A stretch of 64,000 nt of DNA from Polytrichum commune (taxonomy: Eukaryota; Streptophyta; Polytrichopsida; Polytrichales; Polytrichaceae), in NCBI GenBank assembly GCA_950295325.1, contig OX485805.1:22309501-22373500 (forward strand), given 5' to 3'. Positions 1 to 11,614 of the stretch are shown here, in pieces. The notes below the pieces were generated by a model. It saw only the letters and a list, made by a program, of their open reading frames with translations. It had not been told where the DNA came from and searched no databases. Each line of letters opens with the position of its first letter. Positions within the stretch are counted from its first letter, which is position 1. The translations under genes and the position numbers were made by a program.

Positions 1-375
1 TGAGGCTAGGCAGTTCTGGGAGATTTTTGAACCCAGGCACAAGAAAATCGATCATCGGCATGCATCCACAGAACGAAAAATCGCCCAACCATGCCTGCAA
101 TTGTTCACCCTCACAGAGTCCCAACAATGACTAATGTGCAGCGTAAACACCGGATTGGGAGCATTTTCCTCCCACCGGCAATGGGCAAACCCCAAAACTC
201 CAGTACATCACGAGAGCCGGCCGACGACCATCTTCAAGTGCTCACACATCTCAAACAGCAACATTATGCAGGCTTGTGAAAATCTCTGTACCTTGGTAAC
301 CAACGGATGCTGCACGGTACTGATATTATCTTCAGCCGGCTTCAATAATGCCTGCAGCTCCCCAGCTTTACCTAC

Positions 376-519
376 CTCGACCTCAGCTTGCACATTGGTT
401 TGGTTATTATTCTCCAAGAGCTCCTGTGCACTCACCAGGAAGAATGCTGCAAGTAGAGCTGCAACGAGTAATGGGAGCTGAAGGTGGCCATTATGGGCAC
501 ACCGGGTGGATATGGCCAT
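376..519 (-). CDS. Signal-peptide first exon, possible glycine-rich family member (partial)
   Basis: The - strand reads from ATG at 519 (context GGCGATGGCC, good for plant initiation) into a strong signal peptide: a polar start, then a Leu/Ala/Val core (LPLLVAALLAAFFLVS) and a likely cleavage before AQELL. After 48 codons the sequence is GAG|GTAGGT, a usable 5' splice site in phase 0. This matches the exon-1 ends of the four intact glycine-rich genes in the window (exon ending in GAG or CAG, phase 0, soon after cleavage). If spliced there, exon 2 lies beyond the left edge. Read without splicing, the frame stays open to a stop at 208, giving 103 aa with an unremarkable tail. No glycine-rich exon is present in bases 1-375. 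The signal peptide is clear; family membership is inferred from exon shape only. Confidence 0.5.
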
Positions 520-527
520 CGCCAGAT

Positions 528-545
528 ATCTATCTATCTATCTAA
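528..545. repeat. (ATCT)n microsatellite
   Basis: About four ATCT units lie just upstream of the signal-peptide exon at 376-519 (-), in what would be its 5' leader or promoter. Confidence 0.7.
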
Positions 546-1095
546 CTTACACAGCAGATAGATTGATGTCTGCAGGGTTAACTACTTAGAAGTGAAGGGA
601 TCTTGAGTGCCTGAAGGCTCTACCTGCGGTGGATGTGACACATGAAGAATGCATATGAGTGCTGGACGAGGCCTCCAGTTATTATGTGGGATATTGAAGG
701 TAGCTAATTTAGCGAGCTGGGCATTGATGGATGGATGGATGGAATGGTATAGTAATGCAGCTGGGAAGTTATACGTGGACTGGAAATCTGGCCTGGTGCT
801 GGCAGCACTGCTAGTGAGTCAGCTGATCCGTAGCAACACCGCTTCTGTAGCTTGACCAAGGAAACTTCGGAAGAAACGGCCACATGTAGCAAGCAGAATT
901 GAAAGCAGCCTTTGGGACAACATATATGTTGATATCGTCCTTGCGGGATGCGCTAGTCCGATTGTTTCCAATCTCGCTGCAGTTCTGATGAGCTGATGAC
1001 AGTACTTGGAACAATATTATTGGTAGAAGGCTGTGACCGCACTTGCTCAGAGACTCACTGTCAAGTTCATGATTTCATTCAGAACTTTCTAAAAG

Positions 1096-1307
1096 CAATG
1101 AACGGGGAGAACCGACCGCGAGTTACAGATGAGCCGGTTGAGTTTGAGAAATACCCGGTCGAAGTTCAAGACTTCAGGGAAGTTACCTATCATTTTAAGA
1201 GGAATATACCTTGTAAAGAATAACGGAAAGATCACAACATGTAAGCGGCTGGGCTTGGAAACACTAGGATTTTGATCGATTATGCCCAAAAATCTCCCTG
1301 GACATTG
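1096..1307 (+). mobile_element. hAT-like MITE, AACCGGTT family, copy 1
   Basis: A 212-bp element whose ends CAATGAACGGGGAGA and (reverse complement of the right end) CAATGTCCAGGGAGA form imperfect 15-bp inverted repeats. Flanks TCTAAAAG and TGTATAAG match at 6 of 8 bases, an aged 8-bp target duplication. The inside carries the family signature: spaced CCGG motifs, the phrase TTCAAGACTTCAGG, and ATGCCCAAAAATCTCC near the right end. A second fragment of the left end is seen at about 1,350-1,372. Confidence 0.75.
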
Positions 1308-1372
1308 TGTATAAGTTTTGATGGATGTTTTGTACCAGATAATGCGCATTTGGGGAACCGGCCGCGAGTCAG

Positions 1373-2410
1373 TCTAGCCAATGGCCATTATCTTGCATAA
1401 TTTCCAGCAGGAAGAGATAATGCACATGAAATAGGCCTAGAGGAAAGCCTTGAGGGGAGGACTTTACAAACAATTGAGGTCCTACCCAAAGGGTGGGAGC
1501 TTGAGGGGCAAGGATGGATTTTTTGTAAAGGCTGTATCCAGGGGTTTTTACTTGCTTGAAAAGCAAGCCTTGTTTTCCTTGTCAATTTGTGAAGCATGGG
1601 ACATCAGAAGCCACCAGTGGTATGTGGAATGTTCAAAAAGAGTTTTAAATTCCTTTCTTTGTATAAATCCTACTGGGAAGAAACAACTCTTCCTAGGTTA
1701 ACCGGGTGAGGGAATGAAATAAAATGCTATTGATAATGAAAACATCGCTCCACGTACTAAATAGAATGTTGATTCATCCAATAATTAACCAAATATAAAT
1801 CCTAGGTTTTATTTTAAAGAAAGATTCATTTTGGGTGAAATATTAATTCAATTCCAATACTGCACGGATTCTAATATTACAAGTGTCAATACAAAAAACA
1901 CCATATTTGTTAATTTGAGAGTTTCTCTTGTCTCAAATTAATATATGGACCACAACAACCTGAAGTCGCCTAAAACTATATTGTCAACAATCTCAAATAT
2001 ATTATTAGTCCTAGTATCCCAAAATCAATGGTTGGCCAACATAAGCACATTGGGTAGAGCACTTGAAACCAACTTCACCAATACAAGCACATTGGGTAGA
2101 GCACCTAAAACCAACTTCACAAAAAAAATCATATAGAATGTTGGCTATTATTAGCATGGCCAATAAAATATAGACACTACGACCTTCAAAGCATCATGTA
2201 ATAAATGCATTTATTCAACATTGCAATTTAATCCCAAACATAATAATAAAATAAAGTTCATATTTGATGTGAAATTCTAAATGGATATTCATCCAACCCC
2301 ATTTCTAAGTTCAACCCAAACTCTACCCCTATTTTAAGGAGCACATATATGACTAATATGTGTCTACTTTTGAAACTTTAATCATTTGATAACACAATTC
2401 TACCAACTTC
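1373..2410. other. Intergenic, no gene seen
   Basis: No supportable gene. A 42-bp phrase (ACAAGCACATTGGGTAGAGC and following) occurs twice in tandem at about 2,041-2,124. The reading frame at 1,450-1,701 has no recognisable feature. Confidence 0.55.
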
Positions 2411-3240
2411 TCATTCAACATGGCTTGCTTCTTGTGCGATCCGAGCAAGGTTGTCTTTTGCAAAAGTTATGTACTTTTGAGGGATGGACACTGATTCACT
2501 TTGATTTTTTTGTGGTGTCCATGCTATGAATATGAAATCTGTATCCATCCAACATGGACTATGCTCAGAATCCACCTTCCACTGAAAATTATGGTTTATA
2601 TCCCAACTTGTGTAATGCCGAATCAAATCTTCATTTCGTGTCGTCGGTTGGTTGTACTCCACTTGAATCTGTCAAAAATAAGGGCTAGAAGTTGCAAATT
2701 TTGGTATGGACAAAGCTCTTGCCACCCACACTGGCTTTGCATATGTCTCACCTTCATGACAATCCACTGGAATACGGAAAGATGATGGAGAATGAATACT
2801 AGCAGGCCCGACGTAATGGTCATCCACATCAAACTCCTCACGAACCTCTTCATTTCCTGAAAGACTAGCCTCTGAAGCTTGTACATCGACACGAGTTTGT
2901 GGCCAAAATCCGTGCCTCAAAGTAAGGGGGCTAATCTTGATGAAGGTCTGCTAAGGTGGCATGAACACGTGACCAATATTGTATCCAACTCGCATAATGA
3001 TGCCAACATGATCCACCAACATCCGCTATCTTCAAACCCTCCCAATATTGTATAAAGCCTAATATGCCTTTTAGAATATCCTCCGAATTCTTCATGGGTA
3101 TTGGCTTGCAAGGCCTAGGCAACCAGTCCGATAACATCGTATTTCCATCCGCATCAATGCGCCATACAATGAGACCCTCCGGAGGGCTCTAGTCTTGTGT
3201 CGTGCATAACAACTTGTATTGCATCTCTTTCTGTGAAAGT
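2411..3240 (-). pseudogene. Decayed transposon-associated protein
   Basis: Several - strand frames line up into one decayed protein. From about 3,240 down to 2,931 the frame reads DWLPRPCKPIPMKNSEDILK and a Trp-rich stretch ending near WIQYWSRV. A shift then leads to the frame from 2,920 to 2,672 (PVWVARALSIPKF), a stop, and the frame to 2,411 (WKVDSEHSPCWMDTDFIF, then AKDNLARIA). The general look is that of hypothetical proteins carried by plant DNA transposons, but the exact family cannot be named from sequence alone. At least one frameshift and one stop are needed to join the parts, so it is not functional as it stands. Confidence 0.45.
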
Positions 3241-4034
3241 TTTTGAACACGTGAAGGTTCAAAGTGTCCGTTTAATTTAATAGGCGCTTTCTACCTTAGT
3301 TCTCGTTACCTTTGTGCTATGTTTGTAAGGGTCCACCTATTACAAAGTAGGTAGTAAACCCTAGCCTGTACCAAGGGACATGATTTGGGTGAACCAACCC
3401 ATACACTCGTTTCTTGTTAGATGCCTAAACCCTTGCCTCCAAGGAACCAGTGTACGGGTCGGTTCGCCCCAGCCCTTGAACAGGGAAGGGCGAATGGGCT
3501 CAATCTACACACACTGGTAAAGTTGCCGATGTTTGTTTTGCTTTTTGTTTCTTGCAATGTCTGTTTGTAAGAAGCAGACAAGAGCCATGGATAAGGTGGT
3601 GGTGCTGCTCTAGGGTCAGTTATTAGGGGCGTGTGGAGTCGTATGGACATGGGTTTTATGCTAAAGGCACTGAGGAGGGACAATGGAAGGCTGACGGCCT
3701 GACCAACCCATTGATGAAGGCCTTCAATGCCTCCTTGTCCACAAGGACAAGGGTAAGGCCCTGCTCACGATACACTCCCCCCAAGATGTTGCTCAAATAC
3801 CAATCCCTGTGGTGCCTGCAAGGTGACTTATTAAGCACGTGTTAAGAGCAAGCCCAGTCGTTCCTGGATCTGCATCTGCGTCCAGGAATGAAAAGTGGCC
3901 TCCCTCCAGGATGCAGATGCAGACCCAGGCAAAACTACCACTCATCCTGCTTTCTGCATTCTGATTGGACTTGGAAATGGTAGGATTTTACCATTAATGC
4001 TCAGAAATCACCCCAAAAAATTTCATGAAATCTT

Positions 4035-4145
4035 GTTCTTCAACCGGTTATTTCTCAAACTCAACCAGCTCATCCATGAGGTGTAATTTTCCGGAAGTCT
4101 TCATCTTCAACGGTTTATTTCTCAAACTCAACCGGTTCATCTGTA
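4035..4145 (-). mobile_element. Fragment of the AACCGGTT MITE, nested
   Basis: This part of the 878-bp element contains phrases such as TCAACCGGTTATTTCTCAAA and CTCAACCGGTTCATCTGTAA, which are the left third of the hAT-like MITE in - orientation. The outer ends are missing. Confidence 0.6.
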
Positions 4146-4535
4146 ACAGGTGATTTCTCAACCCCAAGCCTCAACCGGTGATTTCTCTGAACCCCAAGCC
4201 TCAACTAGGTAATTTCTCTAAACCCCAAGCCTCAAACAAGTAATTTCTATGAACCCCAAGCCTCAACCGGTGATTTCTCTGAACCCCAAGCATGTAATTT
4301 CTCAACCCCAAGCCTCAACCGGTAATTTCTCTGAACTCCAAGCCTCAACCAGGTAATTTCTATGAACCTCAAGCAAGTAATTTCTCTGAACCCCAAGCCT
4401 CAAACAGGTAAGTTCTATGAACCCCAACCTCAACCGGTGATTTCTTTGAACCCCAAGCAGGTAATTTCTCTGAACCCTAAGCCTCAACCGGTGATTTCTA
4501 TGAACCTCAAGCAGGTAATTTCTCTAAAGTTCTTT
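4145..4535. repeat. Minisatellite, ~30-bp unit, about 13 copies
   Basis: Roughly thirteen imperfect copies of a ~30-bp unit built from CCTCAACCGGTGATTTCTC followed by TGAACCCCAAG. Variants replace CCGG by CAGG, TAGG or CAAG. The unit strongly resembles the MITE phrase immediately to its left, so it seems to have grown from it. Confidence 0.85.
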
Positions 4536-4759
4536 GTCCTTTAGCTGATAGCAGGCTCCCTGCATAAGTCGACGTTATGCAAGGAGGGCGGCAGTTCCTG
4601 CATGATTTTTCATCCGGATTTGCAATTTGAAGGGACCACTGGGCGTCGTTCGTGCATCCGCATCTGCATCGCAGATGTAAAAGTGCAGATGCAGATGCGG
4701 ATGCAGGGTGAGTGGCCTTGCCCTAAAAGGTCACTTTTAGCTCTGCATCCACTTCTCGT

Positions 4760-5911
4760 AGCTTGCAAAACACAACACACGATTCGTGTGAGCTGATTGC
4801 CAATTCCAAATCACTTCCACAGCCATTTGCTTCATAATTTTTGGAGTTCATCTCAACATCTTATCTTTTGGTCAAATTGAAGATTTTTGGTGTGATATAT
4901 ATGATGGTCATATAGGCCCCCCCCCCCCCCGCCTTCAATTGTGTTGATTGTTGAGTTTAGAATGGTTACCATACTTTGAGCATGAAGTACTTCAATCTCT
5001 ATTGAACACATGTCTTTTGAGAATGTTAATTAAGATTGTGTTCCAATGCCAACAAACAAACAAGGCCAACATGACCCAAAAATGAGAGTGGAAAAATTCT
5101 CTTAGGTGTATTAAATGCGCATGTGTATTGAGCAAAGAGAGATGCTTGAGTGAGAATAAATGTTTGATCCTAAGGAAAAAAGTGAGTGAAAAATATTCAA
5201 ACAAACAATGACAAACTTTAAGTGAGTGCAAGTTTGTGGAACCGGGAGACAAGGGGTGGAAACAAAGAAAGCAATGTGATCAAAGTACAAGGCAAAAATT
5301 AACCAAGAGCGTGAGAAAGACCCATAGTTATTGGTGATCGCCTGGTTGAACAACTTGGAAGAGATAAGAAGAGTAAGTCATAGAGGCCATAGTAGCAATG
5401 CCTTAATGCTTGATAATATACTTGTATGCTATAGAGAGGCAACTAGAGTCAAAGAACTTTGAAATTATTATAGTAATGATACCTATAGACCAATACCCAA
5501 TTGCAATTTAATAAAGACAACAGCTGTGGTGGCTGTAGCTAAAAGCCCCTGAGGGGTGAGGTGAGAGAGAAACACGAAGAACAAAAAAATTGTTATGCGA
5601 AATAGAGAAATCAAACTCATAATGAGTGATTCAATCATTTTTGACTTCTTCGATTCTATTATTTCATTTTCAAAATCATTTATGCGAAGGTTGGTTTTTC
5701 TACCTTATTTTTTCCTACATTACTTATTACCAACTTTATCTTTGAGCAAGACATGCAACTTAGTTATTTTAGTGGATTTGAATGATTGATGTAATATTCA
5801 CTTTTAGTATAAAATATTGTTTTCTTACTTCAAGTTCATTACATTTATAATATAATTGATTTTTTTGGGTTGAAAAATGTTTGACGAGTGAATGATTGTG
5901 AGCCCAATAAA
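4760..5911. other. Intergenic, no gene seen
   Basis: AT-rich sequence with a poly-C tract at about 4,918-4,930. No reading frame here shows a recognisable protein feature. Confidence 0.55.
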
Positions 5912-6300
5912 GATAGTTGACTTTAGAAGCTTACCACCGGTTACTTCTAGGTCCATTCTTTATTTATGTTATAATATGTGTAGATCGATTTTAAGGTCTT
6001 ATTTAAAAGAGTTTATCCTTGTAGCAATCTAATTTTTTTTCTAGAAATTACACAGATTACGGTGAGACTATTTAGGAAAACCACCTTGATAAAGACAACT
6101 GCCTTTAAAAGCTTGCCACCGGTTACTCCTAAGTTTATTGCTTATGTATCTTATATGTCTAGATATATTTAATTTTTTTGTATTATAATTATTTTTGTAG
6201 CAATCAAATTTTTTTTCTAAGAGTTAGAAATGTTTCGTGGGACAAACTTGATTGCAGTATACTTGACTTTGTAGCTTTGTCACAGGTTATTAGATTTATC
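5912..6300. repeat. Tandem repeat, ~180-bp unit, about 2.3 copies
   Basis: The phrase CTTTAGAAGCTTACCACCGG at about 5,920 returns at about 6,100 as CTTTAAAAGCTTGCCACCGG, with further matches downstream (GTAGCAATCTAATTTTTTTT against GTAGCAATCAAATTTTTTTT). A partial third copy begins near 6,267. Confidence 0.65.
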
Positions 6301-6827
6301 GCTCTCTACATATTTGATATTTATAAATAAATCTTAAATGGTCCAAGTGGTTTATGCACTTGTATTGCAATCCAAGATGTTATATGTGTATGATGATTCG
6401 TGAATGAGATAGGTTCATGAAAAGAAGAGAAAAACAATTAACAGGAAGAATTTATCTTTTAGCAATACAATATGGTTTATGATTGATGGCATAATGATCA
6501 TTTTAATTTTTTTTGAAAGATACTAACACCAAAACGATGAAAGTTATTGGAGGATTATGGCCATATGTGATAAAGACTTTTGCCAATTAGAAAGACTATT
6601 GCTTAAACTAAAATAGCAACTAGCATAAAAACATGTCATTAAGTTTTCAAGATTCGTTAGATAAGACACATCCACACACCACTAAACTCAGATTTGAGTA
6701 CATTTGGATTCATACATGTATGAATTTGGGCAATTCCAACCGCCAATATGATCTCAGGGGTGGACTCTTCATACCACGTATGAACTTATGTGAGAGTAAG
6801 AAGGGGTATGATTTGAGGCATTAGTGT

Positions 6828-7655
6828 CTCGGGGGGGGGGGGGGGGGGGGCACTGGCGAAAAACGTAGGAACTACGTGCAATAAAATATAGGGTCTTGTA
6901 TAAAAATTTGGCGTAAAATTTGTAAAATTATTAGATGTAGTATAGGGTGCTCTGGGATTGTGAAACATGATTATATGTAATATAGCATTTGACAAAACAT
7001 GATTAAACTACCTAAGTGGTACATATAAAATAGCATGGAGAAAAAGCGATAGTTTCAAAAATTAAATACTTTGCCACCAAAATATAAAACTGGCCCCACT
7101 TTAGACCTTTCGGAAATTGCATAAATGAAAAAAAAAATGCCGGCTAATTGCCTAAATACATTAGGAAATGGGGGCTATCAATCGATAAATTTTGCACTCT
7201 CTAGGCCCACTCTCGGGTAAAAATTGAAAAATCCGAGCTACCTCCAGAAAGCTCGGCAATTAGCCGTTTCCTCTACAGAACTCCCCGGACTCTGCTCCCG
7301 CCCTCTCTTGCCCCCGCCTCCGTCAACCCTAGTTGGCAGACCTCAACTTGGTGCAAGAGTGGCACTCTGCTTCTCCGAGGCCCTGGAACAATCGGAGGAT
7401 TCGGCTTCCAAACAATCGAAAACAATCAAGCAATCACCACCGGAAGCCTGGACATATAAGTAATATAGGGTACCATAAAATCAACCATCCAAGAATTTAT
7501 AATTACCAATAGGGTGCAAATAATCACAACAATTTACCATTATTTCAAAAATTAGCATCCCTTATAATCCTTTCTCATAGGTAAATAGCCCCCATTTTAA
7601 TAGGTCATTATCACAGGTGTATGCAAAATATACAAGGGAGTGCCCCCCCCCCGAG
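6828..7655 (-). mobile_element. hAT-like element, G-tract-end family, long member
   Basis: 828 bp. The left end is CTC followed by 20 G and then CACTGGCGAAAA; the right end is GGGAGTGCCCCCCCCCCGAG. Both ends match the 286-bp member at 15,442 in opposite orientation. Target copies ATTAGTGT (6,820-6,827) and ATTAGCGT (7,656-7,663) match at 7 of 8 bases. The interior is longer than in the short members and includes a GC-richer stretch at about 7,224-7,463 that the short copies lack. No transposase is visible. Confidence 0.8.
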
Positions 7656-7663
7656 ATTAGCGT

Positions 7664-10600
7664 ATATGGTCTATATAAGGGAGAGATATTATTTTTCTCT
7701 AGTGTGTACATCTAGAAAGGCTATTGATTTTCTTGAAGTAAACGTAGATGTACCAAACGGGGCCCTAAGGTTTAGAGAAAAAAATGATAATAGATGTGTT
7801 GGATTCATCCAATTCATGTTTTCATCCATTGTTGTCATATGGTCATAATCCTTAATGACTACCATGTATGTTCTTGTTAGGCTTTGCATTTGGGTTCTAG
7901 GTTTTTAGTATTTATGTACTTGAGGCTTTTGGAGTGCTCATGGGCTTCTTTGAGTTTTGCTCCCCAAATTGTGGCTAAGTAATTGTGCTCTTGTCTTGTT
8001 TTATTTGAAATAATCATTGAGTTACATGCTATGGATGGCAAAAATGTTCAATGACTTTCTCACTAGAAAGTGAAAGCGAATTTTATGTGTAACAAGAAAA
8101 CGGTAGAACCGTGAGGCTCTGTCCTTTGATATGAAAGACTACAATTGTAGCTGATTACTTTGCTCATGGCTATTCACTATACCAAACCTTTCTTGAATTT
8201 TGTGCACCTTCTTCTCAAATACGGGTCAAGGATTGAAGCTACTCATTTATCACCCAAAATTATTAAAACAAATAATCAAGAACTGCGGAAATAACTATAG
8301 TTAACTAGATTTCTTTCAATGCATTTTAGGGAGCACTTGTATATATATATATATACACACACTATAGATAAACTATAGATAACATCCACATTAAATAAAG
8401 TGGACCAAACATAACAAGAACAAGTAACATCCAAGTGTGAACACAAAGTGGTTAGGAAATTTGCTCTTGAAACGAAGAAGTTGATGCATAGTCTCTGTCC
8501 TATAGACAGAGCCAACAAAGGCCTATTTAATTCTTGGTTTATATTTGTTATACCTAGTGGAGGCATTTGTCACATTAAAACGAAAAGCTTCATATAAATA
8601 CATGGGTCCATTTTCTAGCATGCCGTTAGTGCGTGCACATTTGTTTTTCTGTAACTTCTTGTACTAGGCCCTGTGCCAGGGAAAGGAGCTCTAGATTTAT
8701 CTATAGAAAAAATATATATGTAAAGATGCAAGAGGTATCATACCTAAAATCACATAAGCATGCATGTAATTTTGTGTGTGGTTCATATGTACATGTGGAG
8801 ATATTAGCTAAAGTAGGTTGACATGCTCAAGGGCCCAAAGGCAAGCATCCTCACTATGGTGGCCACACTTGGCTGGAAGTAGTGCATGGTATCATTTGTG
8901 TGAGGTTCAATAATACAGAGGTTGTCCAAATGTTTTGGACGCAAGAGGGCTATGTACAAGGTATCATTCATTTTAGGTGTTTTCCGGGAAGGATGGAGAA
9001 GTGGTCCGATGATGGCGTTTGAGAGTGTGAGGCTATGGCCTTTGTCAACGGTGAGGGGATGAAGGGATTTGTTCGATGGAGATAAAGAAGCAAAGATTTA
9101 GGAGGGTGATCTTGATTGACGGCCTTCTTGAGGATCAAGTGGACGTCGAGAATTCCACCTTGTCATCTTCCTATGTGTATATAATTTTACAAAAAACCAA
9201 TCAATTATTCAATTATAACCGTGTTTCTCTCCAAAGATTGGTCAAAGAAATACATCATAGTTTGTGCAAAATCTGGTTTCAAATGGTAGAAAAACGAAAG
9301 ATGCTTATGGTTTGTAGAGTTCTACTCATTTGTTTTCATGGTTGTAGACAAGTGCTCGAATTTCATTCAACATTCACTCAACATGAAAAACAACCAATCG
9401 GGAGATTTAGATCAAAATGCAATGACATCCTTATACCCTAGAAACAACTCTACCAACCGTCAAAGAAAGTTGTTGAGAGAAAGTTGTTGCATATTATATC
9501 TTGTCATAAATTAACTAGTTTTGGTGATTTCGACCAAAGTGATTGATAGAACAACAACATATATGTTATGCTATCCCTGACACATAGCAAGGATTCATAT
9601 ACCGTAGCTCTCTAGCACCTTGGGCAAAAAAAGAATCAAAGGTGCCTAAAATTCTAGGAAATTGATTTCATTGAGTGTGCAAATAAGAAAAGAAATAGCA
9701 TTGAAAGAGTGCCTAAAGTCATATTAATGCAAGTGACATTCACTGAAACCCAACAAGGTAGCATCAAATAACTTCAACAATGTCTTCACGCGGCATCATC
9801 CTCACTCATGGTCTAAAAACAATACAAGCATGAATTTGCTCCACAAGTCATGTTGACACACGACCATAAAAATGGGAATGAGACAAGCAAACAAGAATGA
9901 ATGTCTAACTTATTTTAAGTTACTTTTTTAATCTGCCCAATTTTAGAATATTATTTTCTGAGCTGCCTAACTTACTTTCGCACTTTAGTTAATTATTAGG
10001 CAGAAAGGTGCCCAGGCTGCTTGGGAGCTACAATATAATGCATGTACCTCCTTTCAAGTTACATGAAGACGCTATTGGGCTGCTCAAGGACCCCTCAAGC
10101 ATCACCTAATTTGGCCCCTCTGCATCATGGTACAAATAATATCCTTCCCAAAGATGGGATTTAGGGTGCAATATGTCAAGTGACATGAAATCACCGCTAT
10201 TGATCAATGAAAACAAAATGGCAGTGCAACATGTATGATTAGTTTATGTTAACATAATCTATCCTCAAAGTAGCAGTTGGGATAATGATTAGTGTTTAGT
10301 GCATGTTTTGATTATGATATAGATACTTACTATAATTAAAATGTATATATTCGTCATGCATGAATATGTAGAAAGTTGATTACCAATGCTCCTACGTTCA
10401 CAATATTGCATCCTAAACTATGAGTGTAGTTTATTTTGAGACTTTCCAAAGTCTCCGATTAACAAATATAGTGATATATGTCCCAATGAAAACTTGGGAA
10501 TTACCGTGTCCTCATTTGCAAATTCAAAATTTCAAGGCTTCTCTTGTAATTCCATCTAGTCCTTCATACATTATTCATATTGGGTGTCACACACACACAT

Positions 10601-10770
10601 ATGTATATATATACCAATCACGCCTTCAGTCACACATACTGATTTCCGAGCACTCTTCAAGTGACTGAGAAACAACTCCACAATGTTTGTCGCATGCTCA
10701 TAGATACAAGGAATGTCTTTATTTTATGCAATGATGTGGATGTTGTATACGTTGAAAAATCGTTATGATG
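7664..10770. other. Intergenic, no gene seen
   Basis: AT-rich with microsatellites at about 8,340 (TA/CA) and 10,586 (CA/TA). A 121-codon frame at 9,076-9,441 has no recognisable domain and is left out as a gene. ACTATAGTTAACTAG at about 8,297 is a short dispersed repeat shared with 43,068 and 47,458. Confidence 0.5.
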
Positions 10771-10771
10771 T

Positions 10772-11375
10772 GTAGGCCCGGGTATGCAACTCCCATGTTA
10801 AACGCAGGGGCCATCGGGTTAAAAACAACTTAGAAGATGGCCTTTATAAAAATTAGATCAAATTATACAAAAATAAAAAGGACCAAAAAGTTGGGTGAAG
10901 ACCAAATTCAATTAAATGAGATGTAGAATAAGTTGTGTTGCATATTTATTTATTTATTTATCTAAAAACTTCACAACGTATATAAAGAATTCAAACACTT
11001 ATTATTTAACCTTTGCCTATGCATACATTTTAAAATATCCACACGAGTAGTTGACTCCAATTAAATTGAAAGTCATTGGGAATGTTTTAATTATAATAAA
11101 CAAATCTCAAATTTTTATTAAAAAACCTAAGAATTTGGGTAGTTTGACCCATGGTACTTTAAAAAAAACCTCTAATTAGGTTTTTAATGCAATTATATGC
11201 TTCAAGGAATATTCATTTACTATATATAATATTCATTTTTTATTCCTTGTTAGAAGGATTACAAGAGTTTCCTACGTTAAAACAAAGTATATCACTCGAG
11301 ATTGGACTAAAATGCATCATACGTTATTATAATCAAGGCCATATAATACGGGAGTTGCGTACCCATGTGTGTAGG
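10772..11375 (+). mobile_element. ~600-bp TIR element, left arm of an inverted pair
   Basis: Starts TGTAGGCCCGGGTATGCAAC and ends CATATAATACGGGAGTTGCG followed by TACCCATGTGTGTAGG, so the element has its own inverted ends built on GGGTAYGCAACTCCC. The body is AT-rich and non-coding. It aligns over its whole length with the reverse complement of 11,615-12,597. No clear target duplication was found, so the superfamily is left open. Confidence 0.6.
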
Positions 11376-11614
11376 TAAAATTTTCCTACCATTTGGCCAT
11401 TTTGATATTCCTGCATGTATAGTTTTACCAAAAACCAATTAATCAATCAATTATAATGTGCAAGTAGGAAATCTCCTGTTGGCTTTAAAGTCATATATGC
11501 TCATAATGATTCAATATTGATCTACTCACATATTATTGATTGATTAGTTGAATTGATGCCTTATGATATGAATTTCATTTACGTGTAGCATAACTTATTA
11601 TTGAAAACATGAAT

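Larger units (their letters stand above)
3846..4723. mobile_element. Non-autonomous PIF/Harbinger-like element
   Basis: An 878-bp element flanked on both sides by TAA (3,843-3,845 and 4,724-4,726). The left end starts GAGCAAGCCCAGTCG and runs to GGATCTGCATCTGC; the right end, reverse complemented, starts GGGCAAGGCCACTC and runs to GCATCCGCATCTGC. These give about 34-bp imperfect terminal inverted repeats. A 3-bp TAA/TTA target site is typical of the PIF/Harbinger superfamily. Both subterminal regions fold back: at the right end a perfect 16-bp stem (4,654-4,669 with 4,689-4,704), and at 4,554-4,585 a second palindrome. There is no transposase. The inside holds a MITE fragment and a minisatellite. 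Confidence 0.7.

Noticed and set aside
4302-4544. Repetitive open frames on both strands within the minisatellite.
   Set aside because: Created by the ~30-bp unit length being a multiple of three; no start, signal or gene context.
9076-9441. 121-codon + strand open frame.
   Set aside because: No recognised motif or gene context; could be chance or an old relic.
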